Origin: Staphylococcus sp. CAG:324
GTDB taxonomy: Bacteria; Bacillota_I; Bacilli_A; ML615J-28; CAG-313
Length of the DNA stretch: 39,660 bases
Direction of reading: 5' to 3'
NCBI GenBank assembly: GCA_000433035.1
Contig: FR890794.1
Coordinates: forward strand, 1-39,660
Both the position numbers and the translations under genes were made by a program. Positions within the stretch are counted from its first letter, which is position 1, and each line of letters opens with the position of its first letter. The notes beneath the pieces were generated by a model, which saw only the letters and a list, made by a program, of their open reading frames with translations, had not been told where the DNA came from and did not search any database. Of the stretch, positions 24,845 to 33,668 are shown piece after piece.

Positions 24845-25774
24845 TTAATCTTGATTCACTTCTCTTTTAATATCGCAAAGAATTGTAAGAAACCTTTTAT
24901 CAATATCAGTCAAATGATACCCTTTTCTAAATATTAAAACATCTCGATATTCATTCACATTATCATTACATTTTATTTCTACTAAATTATATTTATCAAG
25001 AAATTCTTTAGGCACTGGTGAAACCCACATAAAAGTATTATCTAAATTTTCTAATAAATCAAATTGACTAGCTCTTTCATATATATATATTCTTCGATTG
25101 ATGCTATCTGGCAATTCAATTTTTTTCACATCAGAAAAAGGTAAATGAGGAACATACGGATCAGGATAACATATTTCAATATAATTTTCTAAATCACGAT
25201 AAGTAATATTTTCAATTTTACAAAGAGGACTACTCTGATGAACAATCAAACGATGTCTAAATTCATATATTAATTCATAATCAAGTCCCTTTTCTTCAAA
25301 CATTTTTTTAAATTGATCTTGAAAAGAGGAACGATATCTAATAATACCTAATCTATATTCGCCTTGTAAAACTTTATTAATTGCTTTTAAAGAATTCGTT
25401 TCTTTATAAACTATTTCTATCAAACTTTTAGAATCAAATCCACGCATAAATTCAACAAAAGAATAGCCAATATAACTAGCACGAGGCCCTAAAATGGAAA
25501 ATTTTTCTTTATGCTTTTCTTTCTGAGTATACTTTTTTTCAACCGTTTCGACATCGGCAAGAATTTTTTTAGCATATTGAATAAACTCTTCACCATCTGG
25601 TGTAACCTCTATTCCTTTTGGCGTTCTTTTAAAAATAGTAATTTGTAATGATTGTTCTAGTTCTTTAATTGAACGGCTTAGATTAGGTTGCCCCATATAT
25701 AAATTTTCAGCTGCCTTGCTAATAGATCTTGTTTTATCTATTTCGACAACATATTTTAAATGCATTAAATTCAT
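24845..25774 (-). CDS. LysR family transcriptional regulator
   Basis: A 309-residue regulator. The N-terminal winged helix is typical: MHLKYVVEIDKTRSISKAAE, then GQPNLSRSIKELEQSL and FKRTPKGIEVTPDGEEF. The C-terminal two-lobe co-inducer domain spans about 90-300. I place the start at 25774 because GGGAGAG lies 9 bases before that ATG; an in-frame ATG at 25792 has no ribosome site. It stands upstream of rex on the same strand but is separated from it by about 280 bases and a terminator, so its target is unknown. The effector cannot be inferred. Confidence 0.88.
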   Translation of the reverse strand: MNLMHLKYVVEIDKTRSISKAAENLYMGQPNLSRSIKELEQSLQITIFKRTPKGIEVTPDGEEFIQYAKKILADVETVEKKYTQKEKHKEKFSILGPRASYIGYSFVEFMRGFDSKSLIEIVYKETNSLKAINKVLQGEYRLGIIRYRSSFQDQFKKMFEEKGLDYELIYEFRHRLIVHQSSPLCKIENITYRDLENYIEICYPDPYVPHLPFSDVKKIELPDSINRRIYIYERASQFDLLENLDNTFMWVSPVPKEFLDKYNLVEIKCNDNVNEYRDVLIFRKGYHLTDIDKRFLTILCDIKREVNQD

Positions 25775-25892
25775 ATATTTACACTCTCCCATATGATGAT
25801 TATAACATATTTATTCTTTTTTGTCTATTTATTTTCTTATTTAGACAATTGCATTTGTTTCCTTTAATCTGAAAAATAAGCAAAATAAATAA

Positions 25893-25929
25893 AAAAACTA
25901 GATAATAGACTATCTATTACCTAGTTTTT
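25893..25929 (-). terminator. Terminator after yebC
   Basis: Stem AAAAACTAG...TAATAG (25893-25908) pairs with CTATTA...CTAGTTTTT (25914-25929), one A-C mismatch, with a T run at the minus-strand end. It sits immediately after the yebC stop. Confidence 0.75.
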
Positions 25930-25933
25930 ATTA

Positions 25934-26677
25934 CTATTCTGATTCTTCTAAATCAAAATTAACAACATTATGATATACATCTTGTACATCATCATCTTCT
26001 TCAAGTAAATCAAGCAATCTTTGCAATTGTTCTTTTTCTTTTTCTGTTTCAAGTTGAACTGAGTTTAAAGGCAACCAAGAAACAGTATCTTCTAAAAAAT
26101 CTTTCCCTTCTGGTAACATTGCTTTCAAAGTTTCTCTAATTTTACCATATTCTGTACTTGGTGCTGTAATTGTAACAACATCATCATCAGAAGAAATATC
26201 CTCAACTTCACAATCAGCAAGCAATAATGCTTCAAGAGTTTCTTCTTCATTCATAAAATCAATTGAAAATATAGCAGTATTTTTGAACATATGTGTTACA
26301 CTTCCGCTTCCAGCAATCTTGCCACCACATTTTTGAAGAGCAACCTTTACAGAAGTTTGCGTACGATTGTGATTATCAGTCAAGCATTCAATAACAAACA
26401 TTGAATTACCAGGACCAAATCCTTCTAGAACCATTGAATCATAACTTTCTAAATTAGCACCCTTTGCTTTCTCAATTGCCCGTTTAATCACATCGGCAGT
26501 AACCTGTTCTCTTTTTGCTTTTTCAATTTCTTTTTTTAAATTTTGATTTAGATCAGGATCAGGCACACCAGATTTTGCCGCCATATAAATGATACGGCTC
26601 CATTTGTTATTTAATTTTGATTTAGCTGCGGCAGTTTTTGCCATTGATGCAGCTCGAACTTCATGTGCTCTACCCAT
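25934..26677 (-). CDS. yebC: YebC/PmpR family protein
   Basis: A 247-residue cytoplasmic protein of the YebC/PmpR family, known both as DNA-binding regulators and, more recently, as translation factors that help ribosomes through proline-rich runs. Family hallmarks: MGRAHEVRAASMAKTAAAKSK at the start, IYMAAKSGVPDPDLN, a middle FGPGNSMFVIECLTDNHNRT, and CGGKIAGSGSVTHMF. Length is standard. AAGGAG precedes the ATG. It is a single-gene unit with its own terminator. Confidence 0.96.
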   Translation of the reverse strand: MGRAHEVRAASMAKTAAAKSKLNNKWSRIIYMAAKSGVPDPDLNQNLKKEIEKAKREQVTADVIKRAIEKAKGANLESYDSMVLEGFGPGNSMFVIECLTDNHNRTQTSVKVALQKCGGKIAGSGSVTHMFKNTAIFSIDFMNEEETLEALLLADCEVEDISSDDDVVTITAPSTEYGKIRETLKAMLPEGKDFLEDTVSWLPLNSVQLETEKEKEQLQRLLDLLEEDDDVQDVYHNVVNFDLEESE

Positions 26678-27050
26678 AAATAATCTCCTTTATCATTAAA
26701 TATCGATTTATTATATCACTTTTTTGCTATTAATTAAAGTAATTTGAAAAAAATTTAAATTTTTTCAAGAATATGAAAGTTAAAATTTTAAAATAAATCA
26801 TTCACAATTGGGTGATAAACATCTATACATGCCATCGACAATCATATTTTAATTGTTCACATAATACCTCTTGTTACTAAAACGTGAAGATATCCTTTCA
26901 TTATTATACATCCATACAACATTCTTATTTGTACTAATTGTATAGATGAATCTTCAACTAATAAAACGATAGTGCTTTACTCAAACAATGTACGATTACA
27001 CCACACAAATATGAACTATAAAAAGATAGCTATGATATATGTTTTCTCCT
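26678..27050. other. Intergenic region, possible gene remnant
   Basis: About 370 bases. No intact gene or familiar RNA. On the minus strand, around 26805-26960, broken frames read like protein (MYNNERISSRFSNKRYYVNN, a stop, then MIVDGMYRCLSPNC with a CxxxxxC pair), which suggests a decayed gene. I cannot name the family. Confidence 0.3.
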
Positions 27051-28238
27051 TTATCTATATTTAATTATTAAGCCATTATTTTCAATATACGCTTCAATAT
27101 TTTTAATTCTAGATAAATTTTCTTGTGAAACATTTGTTGTCAACTTTAAAATGTTTTGCTTTTTACATATCACTTCAATATTTTTGCGATTTAAATTGTT
27201 ATCAACAATTGCTCTTAACCCTTTATATAAACCCTTATACATCGCCAATAATAGTTGATCTTCACTATTTTGATAAGCGCCACCTGTATTATTATAATTG
27301 CTACCTTCAATTTGATAACTCCAACTAAATTCATTCGTATCTTTGATTGGTAGAGGATTAATATTTAAAACAATTGTTGCATTACTATTATTTGATAAAC
27401 TATTTTTATTGTCAATCAATTTAGACAATACTTTCTTTAATTTTCGATACTCTCCAATAGATAAATCATTGATGTTATCAGTTAAATTATTATTAGGATT
27501 AACAACATCTAAAACCATATATGTTTTTTTTACATTGGTATTTGAATCAACATTCAATTTTTGATAAACATCTTTTGATACTTCTATTTTATTTCCTTTT
27601 ATCAATTCATCAATTGTTTTTATAAACCCATTTAAATAATCCTCATAGCGATTATCTTTAAAATATTCGTTTAATGAATAATACAACATTATTTCCAAAA
27701 TATAGCCCGAAATATTTATTTTTTGTTCATCACGATAATACTTTATGATTTTAATCGTATTTCGGAAATATGTATAATCTTTATTAGCAATTTCCACAAA
27801 ATTGATGCGTTTTTCTTCATCAGTAATTTGAAAAAAATCATTTAAATAACGAATTTGTAAATAAATAGTAAAATCATTTTCTTTAAAAGAAATAGTATTG
27901 AACTGAAGATTTCTATCAATATTGCTAAGTTTAGTAATGCTAGGATATTCCGCTATAATTATATTTTCAATAGCATTTAAAACATAATAATTATCTAAAA
28001 CAAAACTATTAGGTTTAATCAATTCAATACCAACCATAATATCTATCTTATCAACATCATTTAATAACGTTCCCTTTGCCCAAGAACCACTTTTTTTAAC
28101 ACTTACTATTCTAAAATAATCATCTTGATGTTTTGCTAATTTTTCTTGTAATCTATCAAATCTACAATGCAATTCTTGTTTCTCGGTATTTAAAATTTCT
28201 AAATCTGTAACCAATTTACGAAAATCTTTTTCTGTCAT
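27051..28238 (-). CDS. NTase-fold protein, catalytic residues in doubt
   Basis: A 395-residue protein. Residues about 45-75 match the polymerase-beta nucleotidyltransferase signature GSWAKGT...KIDIMVGI (Gly51-Ser52), and later helices (FRNTIKIIKYYRDEQ...ISGYILEIMLYYSL, about 155-190) recall the region after the core in cGAS/DncV-like and OAS-like enzymes. In a usual alignment the first metal-binding Asp falls on Lys64 while Asp66 is kept, and the third acidic position looks like Tyr (FTIYLQIR). So it may be inactive or use Asp61/Asp63 instead. The start at 28238 has AGGAGG; the upstream in-frame ATG does not. It begins 8 bases after the PHP phosphatase gene, so the two are co-translated. No effector gene of a signalling defence system is visible beside it. 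Confidence 0.55.
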   Translation of the reverse strand: MTEKDFRKLVTDLEILNTEKQELHCRFDRLQEKLAKHQDDYFRIVSVKKSGSWAKGTLLNDVDKIDIMVGIELIKPNSFVLDNYYVLNAIENIIIAEYPSITKLSNIDRNLQFNTISFKENDFTIYLQIRYLNDFFQITDEEKRINFVEIANKDYTYFRNTIKIIKYYRDEQKINISGYILEIMLYYSLNEYFKDNRYEDYLNGFIKTIDELIKGNKIEVSKDVYQKLNVDSNTNVKKTYMVLDVVNPNNNLTDNINDLSIGEYRKLKKVLSKLIDNKNSLSNNSNATIVLNINPLPIKDTNEFSWSYQIEGSNYNNTGGAYQNSEDQLLLAMYKGLYKGLRAIVDNNLNRKNIEVICKKQNILKLTTNVSQENLSRIKNIEAYIENNGLIIKYR

Positions 28239-28246
28239 TTTTCCTC

Positions 28247-29044
28247 CTATATTGAATAATGATATTCTTTTTGTTTCACAAAATAAACTAAATAGTGAAA
28301 ACCACATTCTTTGATTATCTTTTTATAATAATCAAAATTTGATAAATATCGTTCTTTAGAATGAGCATCACTAGATAAAGTTAATTTTTCTCCACCCATT
28401 TGTCTGTACAAAGAAAGTAAATATTTAGTATGATTAATATCATGAATAGCTTCTTGTACTTTGGTATTAATTTCTAATGCTTTATGATGCTTAATTAAAT
28501 TCATAAAAACTTTTTTTATTTTTTCTTCAAAATCACTAATCTTTATTTTATTATTGACCAAATAAACGGTTTTAAAACCATAATCAATATGAGATAATAC
28601 ATTATATTTATCAAAATTACTTGTCGCCTCAATCATTATATCAAAATATTTGTTTAAAAGTTCTTTTTCTCCTACTGATAAAAAATATTTATACCAATAA
28701 AAATCTTCTTCTTTGCTATCATGAATACTTAAATTAATCACATCGAAATCTTCACTATTTAATTGTTTGGTAATTTCTAATAATTTGTCTTTACGATAGC
28801 CAACTTCAATTCCTAATAAAAAGCAAATATTTGGATAATTTTTTTGATGTATTTGTAACTCATTTTTTAATGCCTGATAATCTACTATCCAATCTTCATG
28901 ATTAATTACTAAATCAAGATCAAAATGTTCGGTAGTAACAAAATATTTACAACCCATTCTATTAGCAAGCTCGATATAATTGATAAGTTCTTCGTTAGAA
29001 TCATGAGAATACTTTGAATGTAGATGTTGATCATGTAATATCAT
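28247..29044 (-). CDS. PHP-family phosphatase (histidinol-phosphatase-like)
   Basis: A 265-residue metal-dependent phosphoesterase. The PHP motifs are in order: HDQHLHS (4-10), TTEH near 38-41, GIEVGY (about 78-83), NLSIHD, LSHIDYG (about 150-156) and SSDAHS near 228-233, which together build the trinuclear metal site. This fits HisJ-type histidinol-phosphate phosphatases, but no other histidine biosynthesis gene is near, so the natural substrate may be another phosphoester. It is followed at once by the NTase-fold gene, and the two probably share a function. Confidence 0.85.
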   Translation of the reverse strand: MILHDQHLHSKYSHDSNEELINYIELANRMGCKYFVTTEHFDLDLVINHEDWIVDYQALKNELQIHQKNYPNICFLLGIEVGYRKDKLLEITKQLNSEDFDVINLSIHDSKEEDFYWYKYFLSVGEKELLNKYFDIMIEATSNFDKYNVLSHIDYGFKTVYLVNNKIKISDFEEKIKKVFMNLIKHHKALEINTKVQEAIHDINHTKYLLSLYRQMGGEKLTLSSDAHSKERYLSNFDYYKKIIKECGFHYLVYFVKQKEYHYSI

Positions 29045-29156
29045 TTTATCACTCTTTTCATTCCTATTTATTATAACATAAAGAATTCCTTTTCACAAGA
29101 TTTTTATAAATAAAGATATAATAAAATGATGACAACGTTTTCATATTCTTATTTTA

Positions 29157-29186
29157 TTGACATCCTATTAGTCTTTTAATTATAAT
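29157..29186 (+). promoter_or_regulatory. Promoter of the amino-acid ABC transporter operon
   Basis: TTGACA (29157-29162) and TATAAT (29181-29186), both perfect, with an 18-base spacer. Transcription would start near 29193, leaving a leader of about 200 bases. Confidence 0.85.
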
Positions 29187-29233
29187 ATTATTAATTTAAA
29201 TTTAATATTAAATTGTTTACAAGATAGGAGTAA

Positions 29234-29351
29234 CATCCTTGAGCATAATTATGAGACTAGCAATAGAGTACATAATTATAAGCTAGTCCTAAAATTCTAA
29301 TTTTATAATTAGACATTAAGCCTAGCAAGGATGCCCTTGTTAGGCTTTTTA
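29234..29351 (+). promoter_or_regulatory. Structured 5' leader with switching helices
   Basis: The leader can form a three-way junction: P1 CATCCTTG (29234-29241) with CAAGGATG (29326-29333), P2 GACTAGC (29255-29261) with GCTAGTC (29282-29288), P3 CTAATT (29297-29302) with AATTAG (29307-29312). The 3' half of P1 is also part of the terminator hairpin that follows, so the two exclude each other. A possible pseudoknot joins ATAATTATG (29245-29253) to CATAATTAT (29271-29279). I do not see T-box, lysine, SAM, purine or glycine riboswitch consensus sequences. Confidence 0.6.
29319..29351 (+). terminator. Leader (attenuator) terminator
   Basis: A 12-base stem (29319-29330 with 29335-29346, one G-U) around ATGC, ended by five T. 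It lies before the first gene, so it acts as an attenuator rather than as an operon end. Confidence 0.8.
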
Positions 29352-29396
29352 TATTATTTTTTAAATGCTATTCCAAATAAATAAAGGAGAATACTT

Positions 29397-30191
29397 ATGA
29401 AAAAAATTATTATTAGTTTCGTTCTTTTAAGTTTTTGTTTTGTACTTAGCAGTTGCAAAGAAAGAACTTTAGATGACATTATGAAAGATGGTAAAATTAT
29501 TGTTGCAACAAATGCGGAATTTCCCCCATTTGAATACTTAGATGGTGATACCATCACGGGTTTTGATATTGATTTGATAAAACTATACGCTAAATATCTA
29601 GGAGTTGATATTGAAATCAATAATATTGATTTTGATGGTGCTTTGCTTAGTGTGAGTAGTAATAAAGCCGATTTAGTAATTGCAGGTGTAACCAAGAATG
29701 AAAAACGTGAACAATCGTTAAGTTTTTCTAATGGATATTTTTCTGCAAGTCAAGTGGTTATTGTGAAAAAAAATAGCAATATCTCTGGAACAACAATTGA
29801 AGAAATTAGAGAATCCTTATCACAAAATAATGCTACAATTGGGGCTCAAGCAGGTACGGTTGGTGAATACTATGCAAAAGGAGATTCCGATTGGGATTTT
29901 GAAATCATTCCTAATACTATTTGCCAGACTTATGATAATGGGGCTCTTGCAATTAAGGCTTTAAATAATGGTCAAATTGATGCCGTAATTATTGATAAAC
30001 TACCCGCTATTGAACTGACCAAGTCTTATAGTGAATTACAAATTCTTGATACTACTTTAACTGAAGAAGAGTATGCTATTGGAGTAAAAAAAGGAAATGA
30101 ATCTTTAGTGAAATCATTAAATGAATTTTTGGAATTAATTAAAACAAATGGACAACTAGAATCTCTTTTGAAACAGTATTTTGGAGAATAA
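29397..30191 (+). CDS. Amino-acid ABC transporter substrate-binding lipoprotein
   Basis: A 264-residue binding protein of the polar amino-acid (family 3) type. It has a signal peptide ending in a lipobox (LSSC, Cys20). Mature features: VATNAEFPPFEYLDGDTITGFDIDL (typical ligand-site strand), DLVIAGVTKNEKREQSLSFS, and GAQAGTVGEYYAKG hinge region. These match glutamine, arginine or cystine binders; specificity is open. AAGGAG precedes the ATG. It is the first gene of a three-gene operon controlled by the leader. Confidence 0.9.
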   Translation: MKKIIISFVLLSFCFVLSSCKERTLDDIMKDGKIIVATNAEFPPFEYLDGDTITGFDIDLIKLYAKYLGVDIEINNIDFDGALLSVSSNKADLVIAGVTKNEKREQSLSFSNGYFSASQVVIVKKNSNISGTTIEEIRESLSQNNATIGAQAGTVGEYYAKGDSDWDFEIIPNTICQTYDNGALAIKALNNGQIDAVIIDKLPAIELTKSYSELQILDTTLTEEEYAIGVKKGNESLVKSLNEFLELIKTNGQLESLLKQYFGE

Positions 30192-30196
30192 ATGAA

Positions 30197-30973
30197 ATGA
30201 CACATACCAATAAAAAAACAAAAATAATTGAATTGACAATGATTGGTGTTATTCTTGTTGGGATTTTAATTTTTATAATCATTGATTATCAAAATCTTCT
30301 TGATAAATTTAAATTGGTTTTTATTGAAAAAAATGGTACTTCACGTATTTTAAAAGGACTTTTAAATACCTTTATGATTTCAATTAGTGGTCTTATATTA
30401 GGTCTTATTATAGGAACCCTAATCAATATTTTAAATTTTTCCAAATCGAATCATGTTATTATGATTATTTTAAGAAAACTTTGTTCCTATTATTTATCAA
30501 TTTTTAGAGGTACGCCTTTAATGGTACAACTTTTGATCATCTATTTTATTATTTTTGCCTCTGTTAGGGGGCAAGAACTAACTATTGCCATTATTGCCTA
30601 CGGATTAAATAGTGGAGCATATGTTTGTGAAATCTTAAGAGGGGGTATCAATGCTGTCCCCAAAGGTCAACTAGAAGCTGGTCTTAGTCTTGGATTCAGT
30701 TACAACCAAACGATGAAAAAAATTATTATTCCTCAAGCCATCAGAAATGCTTTCCCTTCAATTGGTAATGAATTTATATCACTAATCAAAGAAACCAGTA
30801 TTGTTGGTTTTATTGGTGCCGTCGAATTGACAAAAGTTTTTAAAGAAATTGCAACTGCCACTTTCCAATATACGATGGCTTATTTAATTATGGGAATCAT
30901 CTACTTTGTGATTGTTCTAATTATTTCTAAATTATTTCAATTATTTGAAAGGAAGGTATTGCGTTATGATTAA
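30197..30973 (+). CDS. Amino-acid ABC transporter permease
   Basis: A 258-residue inner-membrane protein with about five or six helices. It carries the His/Glu-type permease EAA loop (GLSLGFSYNQTMKKIIIPQAIRNAFPSIGNEF) that docks the ATPase and the RGTPLMVQL segment characteristic of the HisM/GlnP group. It starts 5 bases after the binding-protein gene and overlaps the ATPase gene by 8 bases. Together they import one type of polar amino acid. Confidence 0.93.
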   Translation: MTHTNKKTKIIELTMIGVILVGILIFIIIDYQNLLDKFKLVFIEKNGTSRILKGLLNTFMISISGLILGLIIGTLINILNFSKSNHVIMIILRKLCSYYLSIFRGTPLMVQLLIIYFIIFASVRGQELTIAIIAYGLNSGAYVCEILRGGINAVPKGQLEAGLSLGFSYNQTMKKIIIPQAIRNAFPSIGNEFISLIKETSIVGFIGAVELTKVFKEIATATFQYTMAYLIMGIIYFVIVLIISKLFQLFERKVLRYD

Positions 30974-31682
30974 ACTTGAACATATATATAAAAGTTTTCA
31001 TCATACCACTATTTTAAATGATATTAATCTAGAAATCAAAGATGGAGAAATTATTAGCATTATTGGTCCATCAGGAAGTGGTAAATCCACAATTTTGAGA
31101 ATTATAAACCATCTAATTCGTCCAGATACTGGCAAAGTTTATTATAATAACCAATGCATTACGGATAAGAATGCGCAAAAAATTCGTTTAAAAATGGGTA
31201 TGGTTTTTCAACATTTTGAACTTTTTCCTCATAAAACTGTTTTAGAAAATATTACCCTTGCTCCTGTTGTACATAAAATATTAACTAAAACAGAGGCCGA
31301 AACTAAAGCTAAAGAATTATTAAAAATGGTAGATTTAGAAAATAAAATATATGATTATCCCAATACTTTATCTGGTGGTCAAAAACAACGAGTGGCAATT
31401 GCTAGAATGCTTGCAATGAATCCCGAAGTAATGTTATTTGATGAACCAACAAGTGCATTAGATCCTGAGATGGTTAAAGATATCTTAGATATTATTAAAA
31501 CTATTGCGACAAGTGGTAAAACTATTATTATTGTTACACATGAAATCAATTTTGCTAAAAATATTAGTGATCGTATTCTTTTTATGGATCATGGTCATAT
31601 ACTTAAATTTGCCACTCCTGATGAAATATTTAATCATAATGATAATGAAAGAATTAACAATTTTTTAAAAAAAGTTTTGTAA
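30966..31682 (+). CDS. Amino-acid ABC transporter ATP-binding protein
   Basis: A 238-residue ATPase of the GlnQ/HisP group. Walker A GPSGSGKST (about 34-42), Q-loop VFQHFELFPH, signature LSGGQKQRVAIAR, Walker B VMLFDEPTSALDPE, and switch His VTHE. I place the start at 30966 because GGAAGG lies 8 to 9 bases before this ATG; an in-frame ATG at 30945 has no site and would lengthen the overlap with the permease. It energises the permease just upstream. Confidence 0.95.
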   Translation: MIKLEHIYKSFHHTTILNDINLEIKDGEIISIIGPSGSGKSTILRIINHLIRPDTGKVYYNNQCITDKNAQKIRLKMGMVFQHFELFPHKTVLENITLAPVVHKILTKTEAETKAKELLKMVDLENKIYDYPNTLSGGQKQRVAIARMLAMNPEVMLFDEPTSALDPEMVKDILDIIKTIATSGKTIIIVTHEINFAKNISDRILFMDHGHILKFATPDEIFNHNDNERINNFLKKVL

Positions 31683-31691
31683 ATTAAAATG

Positions 31692-31731
31692 AAAAACTTC
31701 TAACTAATTATTTATTAGTTAGAAATTTTTT
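31692..31731. terminator. Shared bidirectional terminator
   Basis: TTCTAACTAA (31698-31707) pairs with TTAGTTAGAA (31715-31724), with A and T runs outside on both sides. It stops both the ABC operon (+) and typA (-), which converge here. The left and right stops are within about 15 bases of the stem. Confidence 0.8.
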
Positions 31732-33553
31732 AATGTTTTTTTAATTTTGTACTATCATATTTTTTTCTTTCTACAGTATCTAAAATCATTTTTCGCAAGC
31801 GGATAGAATTTGGTGTTACTTCAACTAATTCATCTTCATCAATAAAAGACAAATAATTTTCCAAACTAAATACTCTAGGTTTTTTTAAAACTATTGTAGA
31901 ATCCTTCGTTGCACTTCTTTGGTTGGTCATTTGTTTTTCTCTTGTGATATTAACAGCTAAATCTTCTTCACGATTACAAATACCAACAATCATTCCTTCA
32001 TAAACCATAATTCCTGGTTCAATTAACAATTCTCCTCTATCCTCTACTCCACCACACGCATATGTAGTAGCCATTCCTTGATTAATTGAAACTAAAACAC
32101 CGAGTTTCCTACCCATAAAAACATCTGGTTGAACTGGACGATATTCCAAAAAAGTATGATTTATAATACCATAACCATGAGTAGCAGTTAAAAAGTCTGT
32201 CATAAAACCAATCAACCCTTTTGAAGGAATGGTATAGATAAGTCTTGTTTGTCCATCTTTACTATTCATACCTTCCAAATTGCCACGTCTATTACCAAAC
32301 ATTTCAATTGCAGAACCAATATATTCATCAGGAACATCAACTTGAACATATTCGTATGGTTCATTGATTACCCCATCAATTTCTTTTAAAATAACTCTTG
32401 GTCTAGAAACTTGAAACTCAAAACCTTCTCTTCTTAAATTTTCAATCAAAATTGATAAATGCAGTTCTCCTCTTCCTGATACAATCCATTCTTCTTTATT
32501 ATCGACACGATTGATCCTTAAACTAACATCCCTTTGCGTTTCTCTAAAAAGTCGTTCTTCAATTTTTCTACCTGTAACAAATTGGCCTTCTTTTCCCGCA
32601 AACGGTGATGTGTTTGTACCAAAATTCATCTGTACTGTAGGTTCTGACACTTTAATTAAAGGTAAGGCCTCTTCCAAACCTTCTTTACAGATGGTTTCAC
32701 CAACATATATATCATCCAAACCTGCAATAGCAACAATATCACCTGCATCCGCTTCTTCAACTTCAATTTTTTTTAGTCCTAGAAAACTATAGATCTTTTG
32801 AATACGAAATTTTTTAATACTTTTATCAACTCTAACACAAGAAACCATCTCATTTAAATGCATTTTTCCTCTTGTAATTCTACCAATACCAATTCTACCT
32901 ACATAATCATTATAGTCAAGTAAAGCCGGTTGAAATTGAAGAGGTGCATCATAATCATAAATTGGATCAGGAATTTCTTTTAAAATCATATCTAAAAGAG
33001 GAATCATTCCTTTAGACTGAGTAGCGATATCTTCTGATAAACTAGATGTACCATTCACAGCTGATGTATATACAACAGGAAATTCTAGTTGTTCATCGTT
33101 TGCGCCAAGATCAATAAACAAATCTAAAACTTGGTCAATCACAACAGCTGGTCTTGCTGATGGTTTATCAATTTTATTAATAACTACGATAGCCTTATGA
33201 TTATACTCTAACGCTTTTTTTAATACAAATCTTGTTTGAGGCATCGTTCCCTCATAAGCGTCTACTACAAGTAATACACCATCCACCATTCCCATAATTC
33301 TTTCCACCTCACCAGAAAAATCAGCATGGCCTGGTGTATCTAATATATTAATCTTATAATCCTTATAATGAACTGCTGTTGTTTTAGCGAGGATAGTAAT
33401 TCCGCGTTCTTTTTCAATATCATTTGAATCCATTACACAATTGGTTACATATTCATTCTCTCTAAACGTTTGAGTTGATTGCAATAACTGATCTACTAAT
33501 GTTGTTTTACCATGATCGACGTGTGCAATAATCGCTATGTTCTTAATTTTCAT
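31730..33553 (-). CDS. typA: Ribosome-associated GTPase TypA/BipA
   Basis: A 607-residue translational GTPase. G1 AHVDHGKTT (10-18), G2 around ERGITI, G3 DTPGHADF, G4 NKID, then domain II, an EF-G-like domain III and the TypA-specific C-terminal domain (GRGELHLSILIENLRREGFE and ATTYACGGVEDRGELL). It binds the 70S/50S ribosome and helps ribosome assembly and stress survival. Length is standard. The ribosome site GAAGG lies before the ATG. Single-gene unit with its own strand, converging on the ABC operon. Confidence 0.97.
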   Translation of the reverse strand: MKIKNIAIIAHVDHGKTTLVDQLLQSTQTFRENEYVTNCVMDSNDIEKERGITILAKTTAVHYKDYKINILDTPGHADFSGEVERIMGMVDGVLLVVDAYEGTMPQTRFVLKKALEYNHKAIVVINKIDKPSARPAVVIDQVLDLFIDLGANDEQLEFPVVYTSAVNGTSSLSEDIATQSKGMIPLLDMILKEIPDPIYDYDAPLQFQPALLDYNDYVGRIGIGRITRGKMHLNEMVSCVRVDKSIKKFRIQKIYSFLGLKKIEVEEADAGDIVAIAGLDDIYVGETICKEGLEEALPLIKVSEPTVQMNFGTNTSPFAGKEGQFVTGRKIEERLFRETQRDVSLRINRVDNKEEWIVSGRGELHLSILIENLRREGFEFQVSRPRVILKEIDGVINEPYEYVQVDVPDEYIGSAIEMFGNRRGNLEGMNSKDGQTRLIYTIPSKGLIGFMTDFLTATHGYGIINHTFLEYRPVQPDVFMGRKLGVLVSINQGMATTYACGGVEDRGELLIEPGIMVYEGMIVGICNREEDLAVNITREKQMTNQRSATKDSTIVLKKPRVFSLENYLSFIDEDELVEVTPNSIRLRKMILDTVERKKYDSTKLKKH

Positions 33554-33668
33554 ATAGATACCTTCTTTACGTTGTAAATTTTACTAAATTACTTGTTTTT
33601 TGTCAAAAAACAAACTTTATAAAACGATTACAATTTTACTAACAATAGGTTTTACAAATTATACTTTA

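Noticed and set aside
29221..29351. Lysine riboswitch or T-box in the ABC leader
   Set aside because: The GATAGG and AGAGTA stretches recall parts of those classes, but the core lysine aptamer sequences and the T-box AGGGTGGNACCGCG are missing.
29354..29695. A 113-codon minus-strand frame opposite the ABC binding-protein gene
   Set aside because: Its sequence mirrors a strongly supported lipoprotein gene; there is no start signal or family pattern.
33554..33668. Terminator between the serine hydrolase gene and typA
   Set aside because: The gap has only weak, interrupted inverted repeats without a proper T run.
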